From Streptomyces violaceusniger (GTDB taxonomy: Bacteria; Actinomycetota; Actinomycetes; Streptomycetales; Streptomycetaceae), in contig BJHW01000002.1 in assembly GCA_005405945.1 (NCBI GenBank), positions 310,001 through 374,000 of the forward strand: DNA of 64,000 bases. Direction: 5' to 3'. Shown in pieces: positions 26,761-35,611 of the stretch (positions within the stretch are counted from its first letter, which is position 1; the number at the start of each line of letters is the position of its first letter). The notes under the pieces were generated by a model, which had not been told where the DNA came from, ran no database searches, and saw only the letters and a list, made by a program, of their open reading frames with translations. A program made the translations under genes and the position numbers.

Positions 26761-28193
26761 TCAGAGGATCGAGCCGGGAGCGTAGGCGGCGGCCTCCGGG
26801 CGCTCCTTGACGATCTCCTCGATCCGGGCGACCACCGCGCCCACCTGGTCCGCGGCCGCGCCCGTGAAGGAGAGCTTGTCGTCCATCAGCGCGTCCAACG
26901 CGGCTCGGTCCAGCGGGATCCGCTCATCGGCGGCGAGCGAGTCGAGCAGCTCGTTGCGCTCGGCGCCCCGCTCGCGCATCGCCAGCGCCGCGCCCACCGC
27001 GTGCTCCTTGATCGCCTCATGGGCGACCTCGCGGCCCACCCCGGCCCGTACGGCGCCCATCAGCACCTTCGTGGTGGCGAGGAAGGGGAGGTAGCGGTCC
27101 AGCTCACGGGCGATGACGGCGGGGAAGGCGCCGAACTCGTCGAGCACGGTCAGGAAGGTCTCCAGCAGCCCGTCGAAGGCGAAGAACGCGTCCGGCAGCG
27201 CGACCCGGCGCACCACCGAGCAGGAGACATCGCCCTCGTTCCACTGGTCGCCCGCCAGCTCCCCGGTCATCGAGGCGTAGCCGCGCAGGATCACCGCGAG
27301 GCCGTTCACGCGCTCGCAGGAGCGGGTGTTCATCTTGTGCGGCATCGCGGACGAGCCGACCTGGCCGGGCTTGAACCCCTCGGTCACCAGCTCGTGCCCG
27401 GCCATCAGCCGGATGGTCTTGGCCAGCGAGGACGGGGCCGCGGCCAGCTGCGTCAGCGTGGTGACGACGTCGTAGTCCAGCGAGCGCGGATAGACCTGGC
27501 CGACGGAGGTGAACGCCTGCCCGAAGCCGAGGTGGGTGGCGATCCGCCGCTCCAGCTCGGCCAGCTTCGCCGCGTCGCCGCCGAGCAGGTCCAGCATGTC
27601 CTGCGCGGTGCCGACCGGGCCCTTGATGCCCCGCAGCGGATAGCGGCCCAGCAGGTTATCCAGCCGCTCGTACGCGACCAGCAGCTCGTCCGCCGCGGTG
27701 GCGAACCGCTTGCCGAGCGTGGTGGCCTGCGCCGCGACGTTGTGCGACCGGCCGGCCATCACCAGCTCGGCGTGGTCGGCGGCCAGCTTGCCGAGCCGGG
27801 CCAGCACCGCGACCGTACGGTCCCGCACCAGCTCCAGGGAGAGCCGGATCTGGAGCTGCTCCACGTTCTCGGTGAGATCGCGGGAGGTCATGCCCTTGTG
27901 GACGTGCTCATGGCCGGCGAGGGCGTTGAACTCCTCGATGCGGGCCTTCACATCGTGGCGGGTGACCTTCTCGCGCTCGGCGATCGAGGCCAGGTCGACG
28001 GTCTCCAGGACCCGCTCGTAGTCGGCGAGGGCGGCGTCCGGCACCTCGATTCCGAGGTCCTTCTGGGCGCGGAGCACGGCGAGCCACAGCCGCCGCTCCA
28101 GCGTCACCTTGTACTCGGGGACCACAGGACGGCCAGCTCCGTGGAGGCGTAGCGGTTGGCCAGGACGTTCGGAATGCGCGGCTTACCAGTCAC
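26761..28193 (-). CDS. purB: Adenylosuccinate lyase (frameshift near 28121-28127)
   Basis: Adenylosuccinate lyase acts twice in purine synthesis, splitting SAICAR and adenylosuccinate. The fumarase/lyase signature GSSAMPHKMN near residue 290, TSRDLTENVEQ and the KGPVGT region are present, and length is normal (about 477). The N-terminal codons from the GTG at 28193 (TGKPRIPNVLANRYAS) are in another frame and join after one C is added to the TCCCCGAG run at 28121-28127. Because the gene is essential for purine prototrophy, the break is almost surely an error. mug follows closely downstream. Confidence 0.93.
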
Positions 28194-28300
28194 GTGCCGA
28201 GTCTACTGGCCGTCCTCGCAGGCCAGACCGGTGGCCGACGGACCCCGTCGAACGGCCCGGACGGACCCCGCCGAACGGCCCGGGACCCGGGCTTCGCGGA

Positions 28301-29071
28301 TCAGCCCTCGTACGGCAGCAACTCGGCGCGCTTGGGGGCCCGCCCGTCGCCCGAGGAGCGGCCGGTCAGCCGCCTGCCGATCCACGGCCCGAGGTGCTGG
28401 CGGGCGAACCGCACATCCGAGGTGCGGCGGGCCAGCCACCCGACGGGCACCGCGGGCGGCAGGGGCGCGTTCCAGTCCTCCTCGGGCTCATGGCCCAGCG
28501 CCTGCCACACGGCCTCGGCGACCCGCCGGTGCCCCTCGGCGTTCAGATGCAGCCGGTCCTCGTGCCACATCCGGGGGTCCCCGACCGCCTCGGAGGCGTA
28601 CAGGTCCACGACGGTCGCGTCATGCCGCGCGCCCAGCTCGTCGATGAACGCGAACAGCCGCTCCATCCGGGGCAGGAACCGCTCCAGCACCGGTCCGCGC
28701 CGCCCCGGGCTGCGCATCAGCACCAGCCGCTTGCAACTGGGCGCAAGCCGCTCGGCGGCCTCCTCCAGCAGTCCGCACACCCGGCCCACGTCGCACTTCG
28801 GCCGCAGCACATCGTTCAGCCCGCCGACCAGGGTCACCAGGTCGGCGCCCATGGCCGCCGCCGGGCCCGTCTGCTCCTCGACGATCTGTCCGATGAGCTT
28901 GCCGCGCACGGCGAGGTTGGCGTAACGGAACCCGGGGCTGCGGGCCGCGAGCCGCCCGGCGAGCAGATCCGCCCAGCCTCGGTAGGTGCCGTCGGGAAGC
29001 GCGTCCGACATTCCCTCGGTGAAGGAGTCGCCGACCGCGACAAAGCTGCTGTAGGTGATATTCGTCTGCAT
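28301..29071 (-). CDS. SGNH/GDSL-family hydrolase
   Basis: A 256-residue SGNH hydrolase. Block I GDSFTEG (Ser near residue 15), the Gly of AVRGK, block III GGLND and block V DRLHLNAEGH (catalytic Asp and His) are in order. No signal peptide is visible, so it is probably cytoplasmic; esterase or lipase activity on an unknown ester is inferred. The ATG at 29071 gives the family's usual N-terminus. The longer upstream frame is ignored because it crosses other genes. It is divergent from the small gene at 29126. Confidence 0.88.
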   Translation of the reverse strand: MQTNITYSSFVAVGDSFTEGMSDALPDGTYRGWADLLAGRLAARSPGFRYANLAVRGKLIGQIVEEQTGPAAAMGADLVTLVGGLNDVLRPKCDVGRVCGLLEEAAERLAPSCKRLVLMRSPGRRGPVLERFLPRMERLFAFIDELGARHDATVVDLYASEAVGDPRMWHEDRLHLNAEGHRRVAEAVWQALGHEPEEDWNAPLPPAVPVGWLARRTSDVRFARQHLGPWIGRRLTGRSSGDGRAPKRAELLPYEG

Positions 29072-29125
29072 GGCTCGGGCGATCTTATCCCGGGGCGTGG
29101 GCTGCGTGGACCGCCGAGCGCGAGC

Positions 29126-29398
29126 ATGATGAGCCGCATGGCGATGACCCACATCTACTTCGAGGGCGGAGCGCGGAACGGGACGACCGCCAGCTGGAAT
29201 GTGGAGCCCGGCGCGGACATCTTCGACGACAACATCTTCCGGCCGCCCGAGCTGTACCGGCGGACGAACCGCACCAAGGTCATCGGACGCGTCGAGTACG
29301 TGATCTTCCGCTACGACCCGATGGGCACCCGGCCCGGCCCTGGCCCCGGTCCCGGCTCCGGTCCAGGCCCCCGCTCCGGTCCCGGCCCCCGTCGCTGA
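29126..29398 (+). CDS. Small hypothetical protein with Gly-Pro repeat tail
   Basis: A 90-residue protein, MMSRMAMTHIYFEGG onward, with a compact charged core (IFDDNIFRPPELYRRTNR, VIGRVEYVIFRYDP) and a tail of alternating Gly-Pro and Ser-Gly-Pro. Starts at 29126, 29129, 29141 and 29147 are possible. Function unknown. The core looks conserved in style and the third-position GC is high; the tail is low complexity and may vary in length between strains. Confidence 0.6.
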   Translation: MMSRMAMTHIYFEGGARNGTTASWNVEPGADIFDDNIFRPPELYRRTNRTKVIGRVEYVIFRYDPMGTRPGPGPGPGSGPGPRSGPGPRR

Positions 29399-29489
29399 GC
29401 CTCGCGCGGCCCCTCCGGCCGGGCCCCCGGTTGGACCGGTTGGACTGCCCGGGGTTCCGCGCGCCGCGCGGCGGGGCAGTCTGGTCGGC

Positions 29490-29744
29490 GTGGATGCCTT
29501 CGAATGCGACCGTACGACCATGGCCATCGTCGCCGCCGCGCTCGCCGACGACGGGGAGGGCGCCGCCGCCCTCCTGGAGCCGCTCGAGACGCGCGATGTG
29601 TGCCGGGTCGCGGTGCGGCTCGCCGCGATGGCCGCCCATGCGCTGGTGGCGGTGGCCGAGGAGGGCGGCGGCGGCCGGGAGGAGGCGCTGGCCCACTGGC
29701 AGGCGTGCATCATCGCCCATGAGTCCAAACACACCGAGGAATGA
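29490..29744 (+). CDS. Small hypothetical protein
   Basis: An 84-residue acidic, Ala-rich helical protein from a GTG at 29490 (MDAFECDRTTMAIVAAALAD) ending HESKHTEE. Codon use fits coding. I do not recognise the family. It lies between the Gly-Pro gene and the convergent CBS-domain membrane protein gene, whose stop is 23 bp away. Confidence 0.55.
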   Translation: MDAFECDRTTMAIVAAALADDGEGAAALLEPLETRDVCRVAVRLAAMAAHALVAVAEEGGGGREEALAHWQACIIAHESKHTEE

Positions 29745-29767
29745 CGGACACGGGCAGGCGGGAGCGC

Positions 29768-30772
29768 TCAGGCGACCAGCTCGCGCAGCACGTCCTCCAT
29801 GGTCACCAGCCCCTCCAGCCGCCCGTCCGCCGCGATGACGGCCGCGAGGTGCGTACGGCTGTCACGCATCGCGGTGAGCACGTCGTCCAGCGGCGTGAGG
29901 GACCGCACCCGGGGGATCGGGCGCAGCTGATCGGGGCGGAACGGCACCTCCCGGGGCCGTGCGTCCAGCGCGTCCTTCACATGCAGATAGCCCAGGATCC
30001 GCCCGGAGCCGTCCACCACCGGGAACCGTGAGAAACCGGTACGCGCCGACAGCCGCTCCAGCTCCTCGGGGGTCACCCCGAGCCGCGCCCTGACCACCCG
30101 GCCCATGGGCAGCACCACGTCCCGCACCCGTCGCCGGCCCAGCTCCAGCGCGTCCCGCAGCCGCTCGGTGGCGCGGTCGTCCAGCAGTCCGGCCTCGCTG
30201 GAGTCCGAGACCATCCGGGCCAGCTCATCGTCGGAGAAGGTCGCCGCGACCTCGCCCTTGGGCTCCACGCGCAACAGCTTCAGCAACGTGTTGGCCAGGG
30301 CGTTCACCCCGAAGATCACCGGGCGCAGGGTGCGGGCGAGGGCGACCAGGGGCGGGCCGAGCAGCAGCACGGTGCGCACCGGCTCGGCCAGCGCCACGTT
30401 CTTCGGCACCATCTCGCCGAACAGCATGTGCAGATAGGTGGCCAGGGTCAGCGCGATCACGAACGAGATCGGGTGCACCAGACCCAGCGGCAGACCCACC
30501 ACGTGGAACAGGGGCTCCAGCAGATGCGCGATGGCCGGTTCCGCGACGGCGCCCAGCACCAGCGTGCACAGCGTGATCCCGAGCTGGGCGGCGGCCAGCA
30601 GCGCGGAGAGGTGCTCCAGGCCCCACAGCACGGCCCGCGCCCGCCGGTCGCCCTGCTGGGCATGCGGCTCGATCTGGCTGCGGCGCACCGAGATCAGGGC
30701 GAACTCAGCCCCCACGAAGAAGGCGTTGAACACCAGCGTCAACAGGCCGATCAGCAGCTGGAGAACGGTCAT
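29768..30772 (-). CDS. CNNM/DUF21-CBS membrane protein (hemolysin-C family), gene 2
   Basis: A 334-residue membrane protein. The N-terminal DUF21 transmembrane domain (FNAFFVGAEFALISVRRSQ; HMLFGEMVPKNVALAEP) is followed by a CBS pair (VVLPMGRVVRARL; HLAAVIAADGRLEGLVTMED). The C-terminal CorC/HlyC domain found in many relatives is absent, and the protein stops right after the CBS pair. The family is linked to Mg/Co transport or ion homeostasis. It follows a paralogue with overlapping ends, so the two probably work as a pair. Confidence 0.88.
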   Translation of the reverse strand: MTVLQLLIGLLTLVFNAFFVGAEFALISVRRSQIEPHAQQGDRRARAVLWGLEHLSALLAAAQLGITLCTLVLGAVAEPAIAHLLEPLFHVVGLPLGLVHPISFVIALTLATYLHMLFGEMVPKNVALAEPVRTVLLLGPPLVALARTLRPVIFGVNALANTLLKLLRVEPKGEVAATFSDDELARMVSDSSEAGLLDDRATERLRDALELGRRRVRDVVLPMGRVVRARLGVTPEELERLSARTGFSRFPVVDGSGRILGYLHVKDALDARPREVPFRPDQLRPIPRVRSLTPLDDVLTAMRDSRTHLAAVIAADGRLEGLVTMEDVLRELVA

Positions 30773-32132
30773 CGGCCCGTCGCCCCTCGGCCCCGTGCAC
30801 ACCGCCGCCCCCGTCGCCCCCGGCGCCGCGCAGCGGCGCCCGCAGCCGGACCCGGGCCGCCCGGTGGCTCGTCACCTTCCGCACCTCCACGGACCAGCCC
30901 GCCGGCTCGACGGTGTCGCCGACGGCCGGGATCCGGCCCAGCTCGGTGGCGATCAGCCCGGCCAGCGTCTCGTACGGGCCCGGGGGCACCCGCAGCCCGA
31001 TGTTCTCCAGCTGGTCGACGCGGGCCGCGCCGTCCGCGTCGTACAGCGTATGGCCCTCCGGGTCCCGGCCCATCGGGATCAGCTGGGCGGTCTCATGCGG
31101 ATCGTGCTCGTCGCGGACCTCGCCGACCACCTCCTCGACGATGTCCTCCAGGGTGACGACCCCGGCCGTACCGCCGTACTCGTCGATCACCACGGCCATG
31201 CTGCGCTGGGCCGAGAGCCGGTCCAGCAGCCGGTCCACGGTGAGCGGCTCGGGGACGAACACCGCGTCGCGCATCACCTCCGACACCGGGCGGCGGGGCC
31301 GCTCCTCGGCGGGGACCGCCAGCACGTCCTTGATGTGGACGAGCCCGGCGACGGTGTCCAGGCTGCCCCGGTAGACGGGGAAGCGGGACAGCCCGGTGGC
31401 GCGGGTCGCGTTGGCCACGTCCTCGGCGGTGGCCCGTACGTCCAGTGCCACCACCCGCACCCTCGGGGTCATCACGTTCTCCGCCGTGAGCCCGGCGAGG
31501 TTGAGGGTGCGGACGAACAGCTCGGCGGTGTCCTTCTCCAGCGCGCCCTCCTTGGCGGAGTGCCGGGCGAGGGCGATCAGCTCCTGGGGACCGCGCGCGG
31601 ACGCCAGCTCCTCGGCGGGCTCCAGGCCCAGCCGGCGCACGGTGCGGTTGGCGGTGTTGTTGAGATGGCTGATCAGCGGGCGGAAGGCGGAGCTGAAGAC
31701 GCGCTGCGGGGTGGCCACGGCCTTGGCGACCGGCAGCGGCCGGGAGATCGCCCAGTTCTTGGGCACCAGCTCGCCGACGACCATCAGCACGACGGTCGAC
31801 AGGAAGGTGCCGAGCACCAGCGCGGTCGAGGGGACGGCCGACGGGGGCACGCCGATCGCGGTGAGCGGCCCGGCCAGCAGGGCCGCGACGGACGGCTCGG
31901 CCAGCATGCCGACGACCAGATTGGTCACGGTGATGCCGAGCTGCGCGCCGGAGAGCTGGTAGGTGAGGCTCCGCACGGCCTTCAGCGCCCCGGCCGCGCC
32001 GCGCTCCCGGCGCCCGGCCGCGCGTTCCAGCTCGCCGCGCTCGACCGTGGTCAGCGAGAACTCCGCCGCGACGAAGGCGCCACAGGCCACCGCCAGGAGG
32101 AGCGCCACGGCCAGGAGGAGGACTTCGGTCAT
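30705..32132 (-). CDS. CNNM/DUF21-CBS-CorC membrane protein (hemolysin-C family), gene 1
   Basis: A 475-residue paralogue of the next gene with DUF21 (ACGAFVAAEFSLTTVERGE; VVGELVPKNWAISRP), a CBS pair (VMTPRVRVVALDV; MAVVIDEYGGTAGVVTLED) and a CorC_HlyC domain near the C-terminus (IPAVGDTVEPAGWSVEV). The 68-bp overlap with the downstream gene is unusual. If one G is added to the GAGGGGCGACGGG stretch (plus-strand about 30785), the frame would instead end in an ATGA overlap with the next start. This makes a small C-terminal frameshift likely. Confidence 0.88.
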   Translation of the reverse strand: MTEVLLLAVALLLAVACGAFVAAEFSLTTVERGELERAAGRRERGAAGALKAVRSLTYQLSGAQLGITVTNLVVGMLAEPSVAALLAGPLTAIGVPPSAVPSTALVLGTFLSTVVLMVVGELVPKNWAISRPLPVAKAVATPQRVFSSAFRPLISHLNNTANRTVRRLGLEPAEELASARGPQELIALARHSAKEGALEKDTAELFVRTLNLAGLTAENVMTPRVRVVALDVRATAEDVANATRATGLSRFPVYRGSLDTVAGLVHIKDVLAVPAEERPRRPVSEVMRDAVFVPEPLTVDRLLDRLSAQRSMAVVIDEYGGTAGVVTLEDIVEEVVGEVRDEHDPHETAQLIPMGRDPEGHTLYDADGAARVDQLENIGLRVPPGPYETLAGLIATELGRIPAVGDTVEPAGWSVEVRKVTSHRAARVRLRAPLRGAGGDGGGGVHGAEGRRADDRSPAADRPVDAGVQRLLRGG

Positions 32133-32155
32133 CGGTTCACCTCCGTCCCATGCTA

Positions 32156-32344
32156 GGGCCTGTCTGGGGTTGTGATCTGGATCAGGGAGCGGGGCGTGGT
32201 GCGTGCGATCGCAAGGCGCCGGAAGGCCCTCGTAGCGGAGCTACTAGGGCGTTTCGGCAACGCCGCGAGAGGGGGTACCTCCCAGCGGTAGCCGGGGGAG
32301 CGCGCCACGCCCCGCGAGCCCAGATCACAACCCCAGACAGGCCC
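32156..32344. mobile_element. MITE-like element, 189 bp with 25-bp perfect inverted ends
   Basis: The ends at 32156-32180 and 32320-32344 are perfect inverted repeats of 25 bp, opening gggcctgtctggggttgtga. Complementarity continues more loosely inward (gcggggcgtggtgcg against gcgccacgccccgcg). The interior has no supported coding frame. It lies in the gap between the membrane protein gene and a GNAT gene. No clear target duplication was seen. Confidence 0.75.
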
Positions 32345-32387
32345 TGAAGGCACCGCGCGGGGCGCCCCGCCCGGGACGGCCGCCGGG

Positions 32388-32813
32388 TCAGGGGCGCAGC
32401 GGCTTGACCCAGCGGCTCCACTGCGGCTGCGGCGCATAGCCCGCCGCGCTCCACGCGTGGTGGGCGAGCTCGTTCTCGTTGAGCACCATCGCGTCCCCGC
32501 GCCGTCCGCCCAGGGCCGCGAACCGCTCCTCGGCCGCCGCCAGGAGGGCCGTCGCCACGCCCCGGCGGCGGTGCCCGGGGTGGACGGCCAGCCGGTACAG
32601 ATGGCAGCGCCAGCCGTCGAAACCGGCGATCACGGTTCCGGCGAGCTCGCCGTCCCGCTCGGCCAGCAGCAGCGACTGCGGGTCGCGGTCGAGCAGCCGG
32701 GCCACTCCGTCCCGGTCGTCGCTGATGCTGGTGCCCTCCGCCGCCTCCTTCCAGAAGGCGAGCACGGTGTCGAGGTCGGCGGGGGCCGCGGCCCGTATCC
32801 GGAGATCGTTCAT
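32388..32813 (-). CDS. GNAT-family N-acetyltransferase
   Basis: A 141-residue single-domain GNAT. The acetyl-CoA-binding loop VHPGHRRRGVATALL (residues about 77-91) and the C-terminal NELAHHAWSAAGY with a catalytic-type Tyr are present. The order is close to RimI-like enzymes, but no substrate can be named. The ATG at 32813 gives the usual IRAAAPADLDTVL opening. The gene is monocistronic in appearance; its downstream end abuts the MITE-like element. Confidence 0.87.
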   Translation of the reverse strand: MNDLRIRAAAPADLDTVLAFWKEAAEGTSISDDRDGVARLLDRDPQSLLLAERDGELAGTVIAGFDGWRCHLYRLAVHPGHRRRGVATALLAAAEERFAALGGRRGDAMVLNENELAHHAWSAAGYAPQPQWSRWVKPLRP

Positions 32814-32864
32814 GCCCGTATCCCACCATCGGGCGGACCACGGCGTCGACGGGATTCCGCCGGG

Positions 32865-33782
32865 TCAGCTGCCGTGCAGCTCCTCGATCACCGGGGCGAA
32901 CGCCTCCATGTTGTGCTCCAGCACCGCGAAGTACGAGAAGCCGAACCGCTCGCGGTGGGCCCGCAGCTGCTCCGCCATCTCCTTGGCGTCGCCCAGCAGC
33001 AGGGCCGGATGCTCCAGCAGCTGGTCCTCGGTGAGGTCCGGTGCGTACGGGGCGAGCTCACGGGCCTTGGCACGCCGGTCCTCGGTGGGGCCGACCATCT
33101 GGATGAGGTAGTTCAGCTCGATGGCCTCATCGCTCTCGTCGGACTCCTGCGTCCGCCCCGCTTCGGCGGCGAAGCGGCGGAAGGCGGCGATCCGGCCCTC
33201 CAGCGCCTCCGGGCTGATCAGCTGGAGGGTGCCCTGGGGCTTGCCGACGGGCTGCACCGCGCCGGTGAAGGCCGCGATGTCCGCGTGGCGCGCGGCCAGC
33301 CGCAGCAGCCGGTCGCCGTTGCCGCCGAGCAGCAGCGGCGGGCGCGGGGACTGGGTGGACCGCGGCCGGTGTTCGGGATCGGTCAGCAGCCGCTCCAACC
33401 CGGCCACGGTGTACACCAGATGGTCCACCCGCTCCCGAGGCGAACCGAACGGCAGCCCGGCGCTGTCGTGCTCGGCCTTGACATAGCCGGCGCCCAGGCC
33501 GAGCTCCAGCCGGCCGTCGGTGAGCGCGTCGCAGGTGGTCACCTCCCGGGCGAGCAGCGCGGGGTTCCAGAAGCCGGCGTTGAGCACGAAGGTGCCCAGC
33601 CGTGGGCGCTCGGTCGCCTCGGCGGCGGCGGCCAGCGCCGGGAACGGGGCGGGGTTGCCGAGGTGGTCGGGGGCCAGCAGCACGTCATAGCCGAGCTGCT
33701 CGGCGTGGCGGCACTTCGCCCGCCATGCCTCGGCCGATTCAAGGGTGAGCAGATTGACTCCGAAACGGAACGGCCTTGCCAT
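32865..33782 (-). CDS. LLM-class F420-dependent oxidoreductase
   Basis: A 305-residue luciferase-like monooxygenase-family protein. The opening RFGVNLLTLESAEAWRAKCR, DVLLAPDHLGNPAPFPALAA, GRLELGLGAGYVKAEHD and LLLGGNGDRLLRLAA fit the F420-dependent actinobacterial subgroup. It would use reduced F420 or FMN as hydride donor; the substrate is unknown. It lies downstream of the orphan ABC ATPase gene, separated by about 108 bp, so an operon is possible but not clear. Confidence 0.87.
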   Translation of the reverse strand: MARPFRFGVNLLTLESAEAWRAKCRHAEQLGYDVLLAPDHLGNPAPFPALAAAAEATERPRLGTFVLNAGFWNPALLAREVTTCDALTDGRLELGLGAGYVKAEHDSAGLPFGSPRERVDHLVYTVAGLERLLTDPEHRPRSTQSPRPPLLLGGNGDRLLRLAARHADIAAFTGAVQPVGKPQGTLQLISPEALEGRIAAFRRFAAEAGRTQESDESDEAIELNYLIQMVGPTEDRRAKARELAPYAPDLTEDQLLEHPALLLGDAKEMAEQLRAHRERFGFSYFAVLEHNMEAFAPVIEELHGS

Positions 33783-33890
33783 GAGCCCTCCTTGATCGCG
33801 GATACCGCGAACGTATCGGAGATTCGGCCCCGTTCGGGTCCGCTCGCCTTCATTCGGCTGCCCGGCCGATCGGGCCCGGGGGCCCCGGGA

Positions 33891-34709
33891 TCAGTTGAGC
33901 GGGTCGGGGTCCGGGGCGGCCCCGGGCGGCGCGGTGGCCGCCGCGAAGATGTGCATCCGTTCCAGCACCGCTTCGGCCGTGGGCCGCTCGATCCGGTCCA
34001 CGATCCGGCCGTCGGCGAGGAAGAGCACCAGGTCGGAGTGGGCGGCCGCACTCGGGTCGTGGGTGACCATGACGACCGTCTGCCCCAGTTCGTCCACGGC
34101 CTCCCGCAGGAAGCGCAGCACCTCCAGGCCCGCCTGGGAGTCCAGGTTGCCGGTGGGCTCGTCGGCGAAGATCAGCTCGGGGCGGGAGGCGAGCGCCCGC
34201 GCGCACGCCACCCGCTGCTGCTGTCCGCCGGACAACTGGGCGGGACGGTGCCGCAGCCGGTCCCGCAGCCCGAGGGTGTCGATGACCCGGTCCACCCACT
34301 CCCGGTCGGGCTTGTGGCCCGCGATGTCCATGGGCAGGGTGATGTTCTCGGCCGCGTTGAGCGTGGGCAGCAGATTGAACGACTGGAACATGAAGCCGAT
34401 CCGGTCGCGGCGGAGCTGGGTCAGCTCCTTGTCGCCCAGGCCGGTGATCTCGGTGTCGCCCAGCCAGGCCCGGCCCGACGAGACCGTGTCGAGACCCGCC
34501 AGACAGTGCATCAGGGTGGACTTCCCGGATCCGGACGGGCCCATCACCGCGGTGAACCTGCCCCGTTCGATCTCCACGTCCACCGCGTCCAGCGCGAGCA
34601 CGGCCGTCTCGCCGCTGCCGTACGCCTTGGTCAGGGACCGGGCCCGGGCCGCCACACGGGCGCCGCCGTCCGCGAACCCGTCCCGTTTCGTTGCCGCCGG
34701 TGTGGACAC
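33891..34709 (-). CDS. ABC transporter ATP-binding protein (MacB/LolD type), orphan
   Basis: A 272-residue ATPase. Walker A GPSGSGKST, Q-loop FMFQSFNLLPTL, signature LSGGQQQRVACARAL, Walker B LIFADEPTGNLDS and the H-loop VTHD are all intact. The sequence style is that of MacB/LolD-type exporters, whose FtsX-like permease gene is normally next door. No permease gene is adjacent here: neighbours are a methyltransferase upstream and an LLM oxidoreductase downstream. A GTG start at 34709 follows GGGGAGG. The upstream gap holds two copies of gcgaacgccgacgggaag. Confidence 0.9.
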   Translation of the reverse strand: MSTPAATKRDGFADGGARVAARARSLTKAYGSGETAVLALDAVDVEIERGRFTAVMGPSGSGKSTLMHCLAGLDTVSSGRAWLGDTEITGLGDKELTQLRRDRIGFMFQSFNLLPTLNAAENITLPMDIAGHKPDREWVDRVIDTLGLRDRLRHRPAQLSGGQQQRVACARALASRPELIFADEPTGNLDSQAGLEVLRFLREAVDELGQTVVMVTHDPSAAAHSDLVLFLADGRIVDRIERPTAEAVLERMHIFAAATAPPGAAPDPDPLN

Positions 34710-34831
34710 GATGCCTCCCCGTATCGGAACGTCGTGCCCTCGATGGTAGGGACCCGGCCGCCGGTACGCGCGCCCGCGGACGTACGGAAATGCGAACGCC
34801 GACGGGAAGGCGAACGCCGACGGGAAGGCGA

Positions 34832-35515
34832 TCAGGGGCCGGACGGCGACGGCGGGCGGCGCGCGGCGCCGAGCACGCACGGGGACGTCGGCAGCGTCGG
34901 ACCCCGGTCGGGGATGCGCAGCCGGCGGTGGCCGAGCGGTTCGAAGCCCGCGGCGGCGATCTCCGACCGCACCTCGCGCGCCGTATGGCAGCCGCCGAAC
35001 ATCAGCGGCCAGACGGTGCGGTCCAGCGCCCGCTGGGTCGCCGCCAGGACCCGCCCCTCGGCGCGGCCGTGTTCGAGGAAGCGCAGCTCACCGCCGGGCC
35101 GCAGCACCCGCAGCAGCTCGGCGAGGGCGCGCGGCACATCGCGCACCGAGCACAGCACCAGACAGACCACCGCCGCGTCGAACCCCTCGTTCTTGACCGG
35201 CAGCGCCTCGGCGACGCCAGGCACCACGTCCACCGGCACCCCGGCGCGCAGCCCCGCCCGGGCCGCCAGCCGCCGCAGATGGCGCTCGGGTTCGATGGCG
35301 ACGACCTCGGAGACGGTCTCGGGGTAGTGCGGGAAGTTCAGTCCGTTGCCCGCGCCGATCTCGATGACCCGGCCGGAGAGCCCGGCCAGCAGTTCGCCGC
35401 GCAGCTCACCAAGACCGGCCCGCTCGTCGGCCAGTGGGCTCAGTCTGGCGTAGCAGCGGGCGAAGAGCGGGTGGTGGACGGCGTCACGCGGGGGTGTGCG
35501 ACGGCATACGGGCAT
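34832..35515 (-). CDS. Class I SAM-dependent methyltransferase
   Basis: A 227-residue methyltransferase with motif I VIEIGAGNGLNFPHY (residues about 49-63), the acidic motif II end VAIEPE, and VLCSVRDVPRALAELLRVLRPGG as motifs post-II/III. This is close to the phosphatidylethanolamine/UbiE-like group by eye, but the substrate is not assignable. The start is the ATG at 35515. It is followed, after a gap containing a short tandem repeat, by the orphan ABC ATPase. Confidence 0.87.
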   Translation of the reverse strand: MPVCRRTPPRDAVHHPLFARCYARLSPLADERAGLGELRGELLAGLSGRVIEIGAGNGLNFPHYPETVSEVVAIEPERHLRRLAARAGLRAGVPVDVVPGVAEALPVKNEGFDAAVVCLVLCSVRDVPRALAELLRVLRPGGELRFLEHGRAEGRVLAATQRALDRTVWPLMFGGCHTAREVRSEIAAAGFEPLGHRRLRIPDRGPTLPTSPCVLGAARRPPSPSGP

Positions 35516-35611
35516 GGGAGCTCCCCCTTGTCCCAGGTGCGGGCATTTCTTCCGGGTATGTCCCTGCGGACAATGGCCGGTACCGGGAGTCTGCCCAGAC
35601 GGGGGGTGTCG

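Noticed and set aside
29490..30031. Overlapping plus frames after the Gly-Pro gene
   Set aside because: Beyond the 84-residue gene they are shadows of the minus-strand CBS-domain membrane protein gene.
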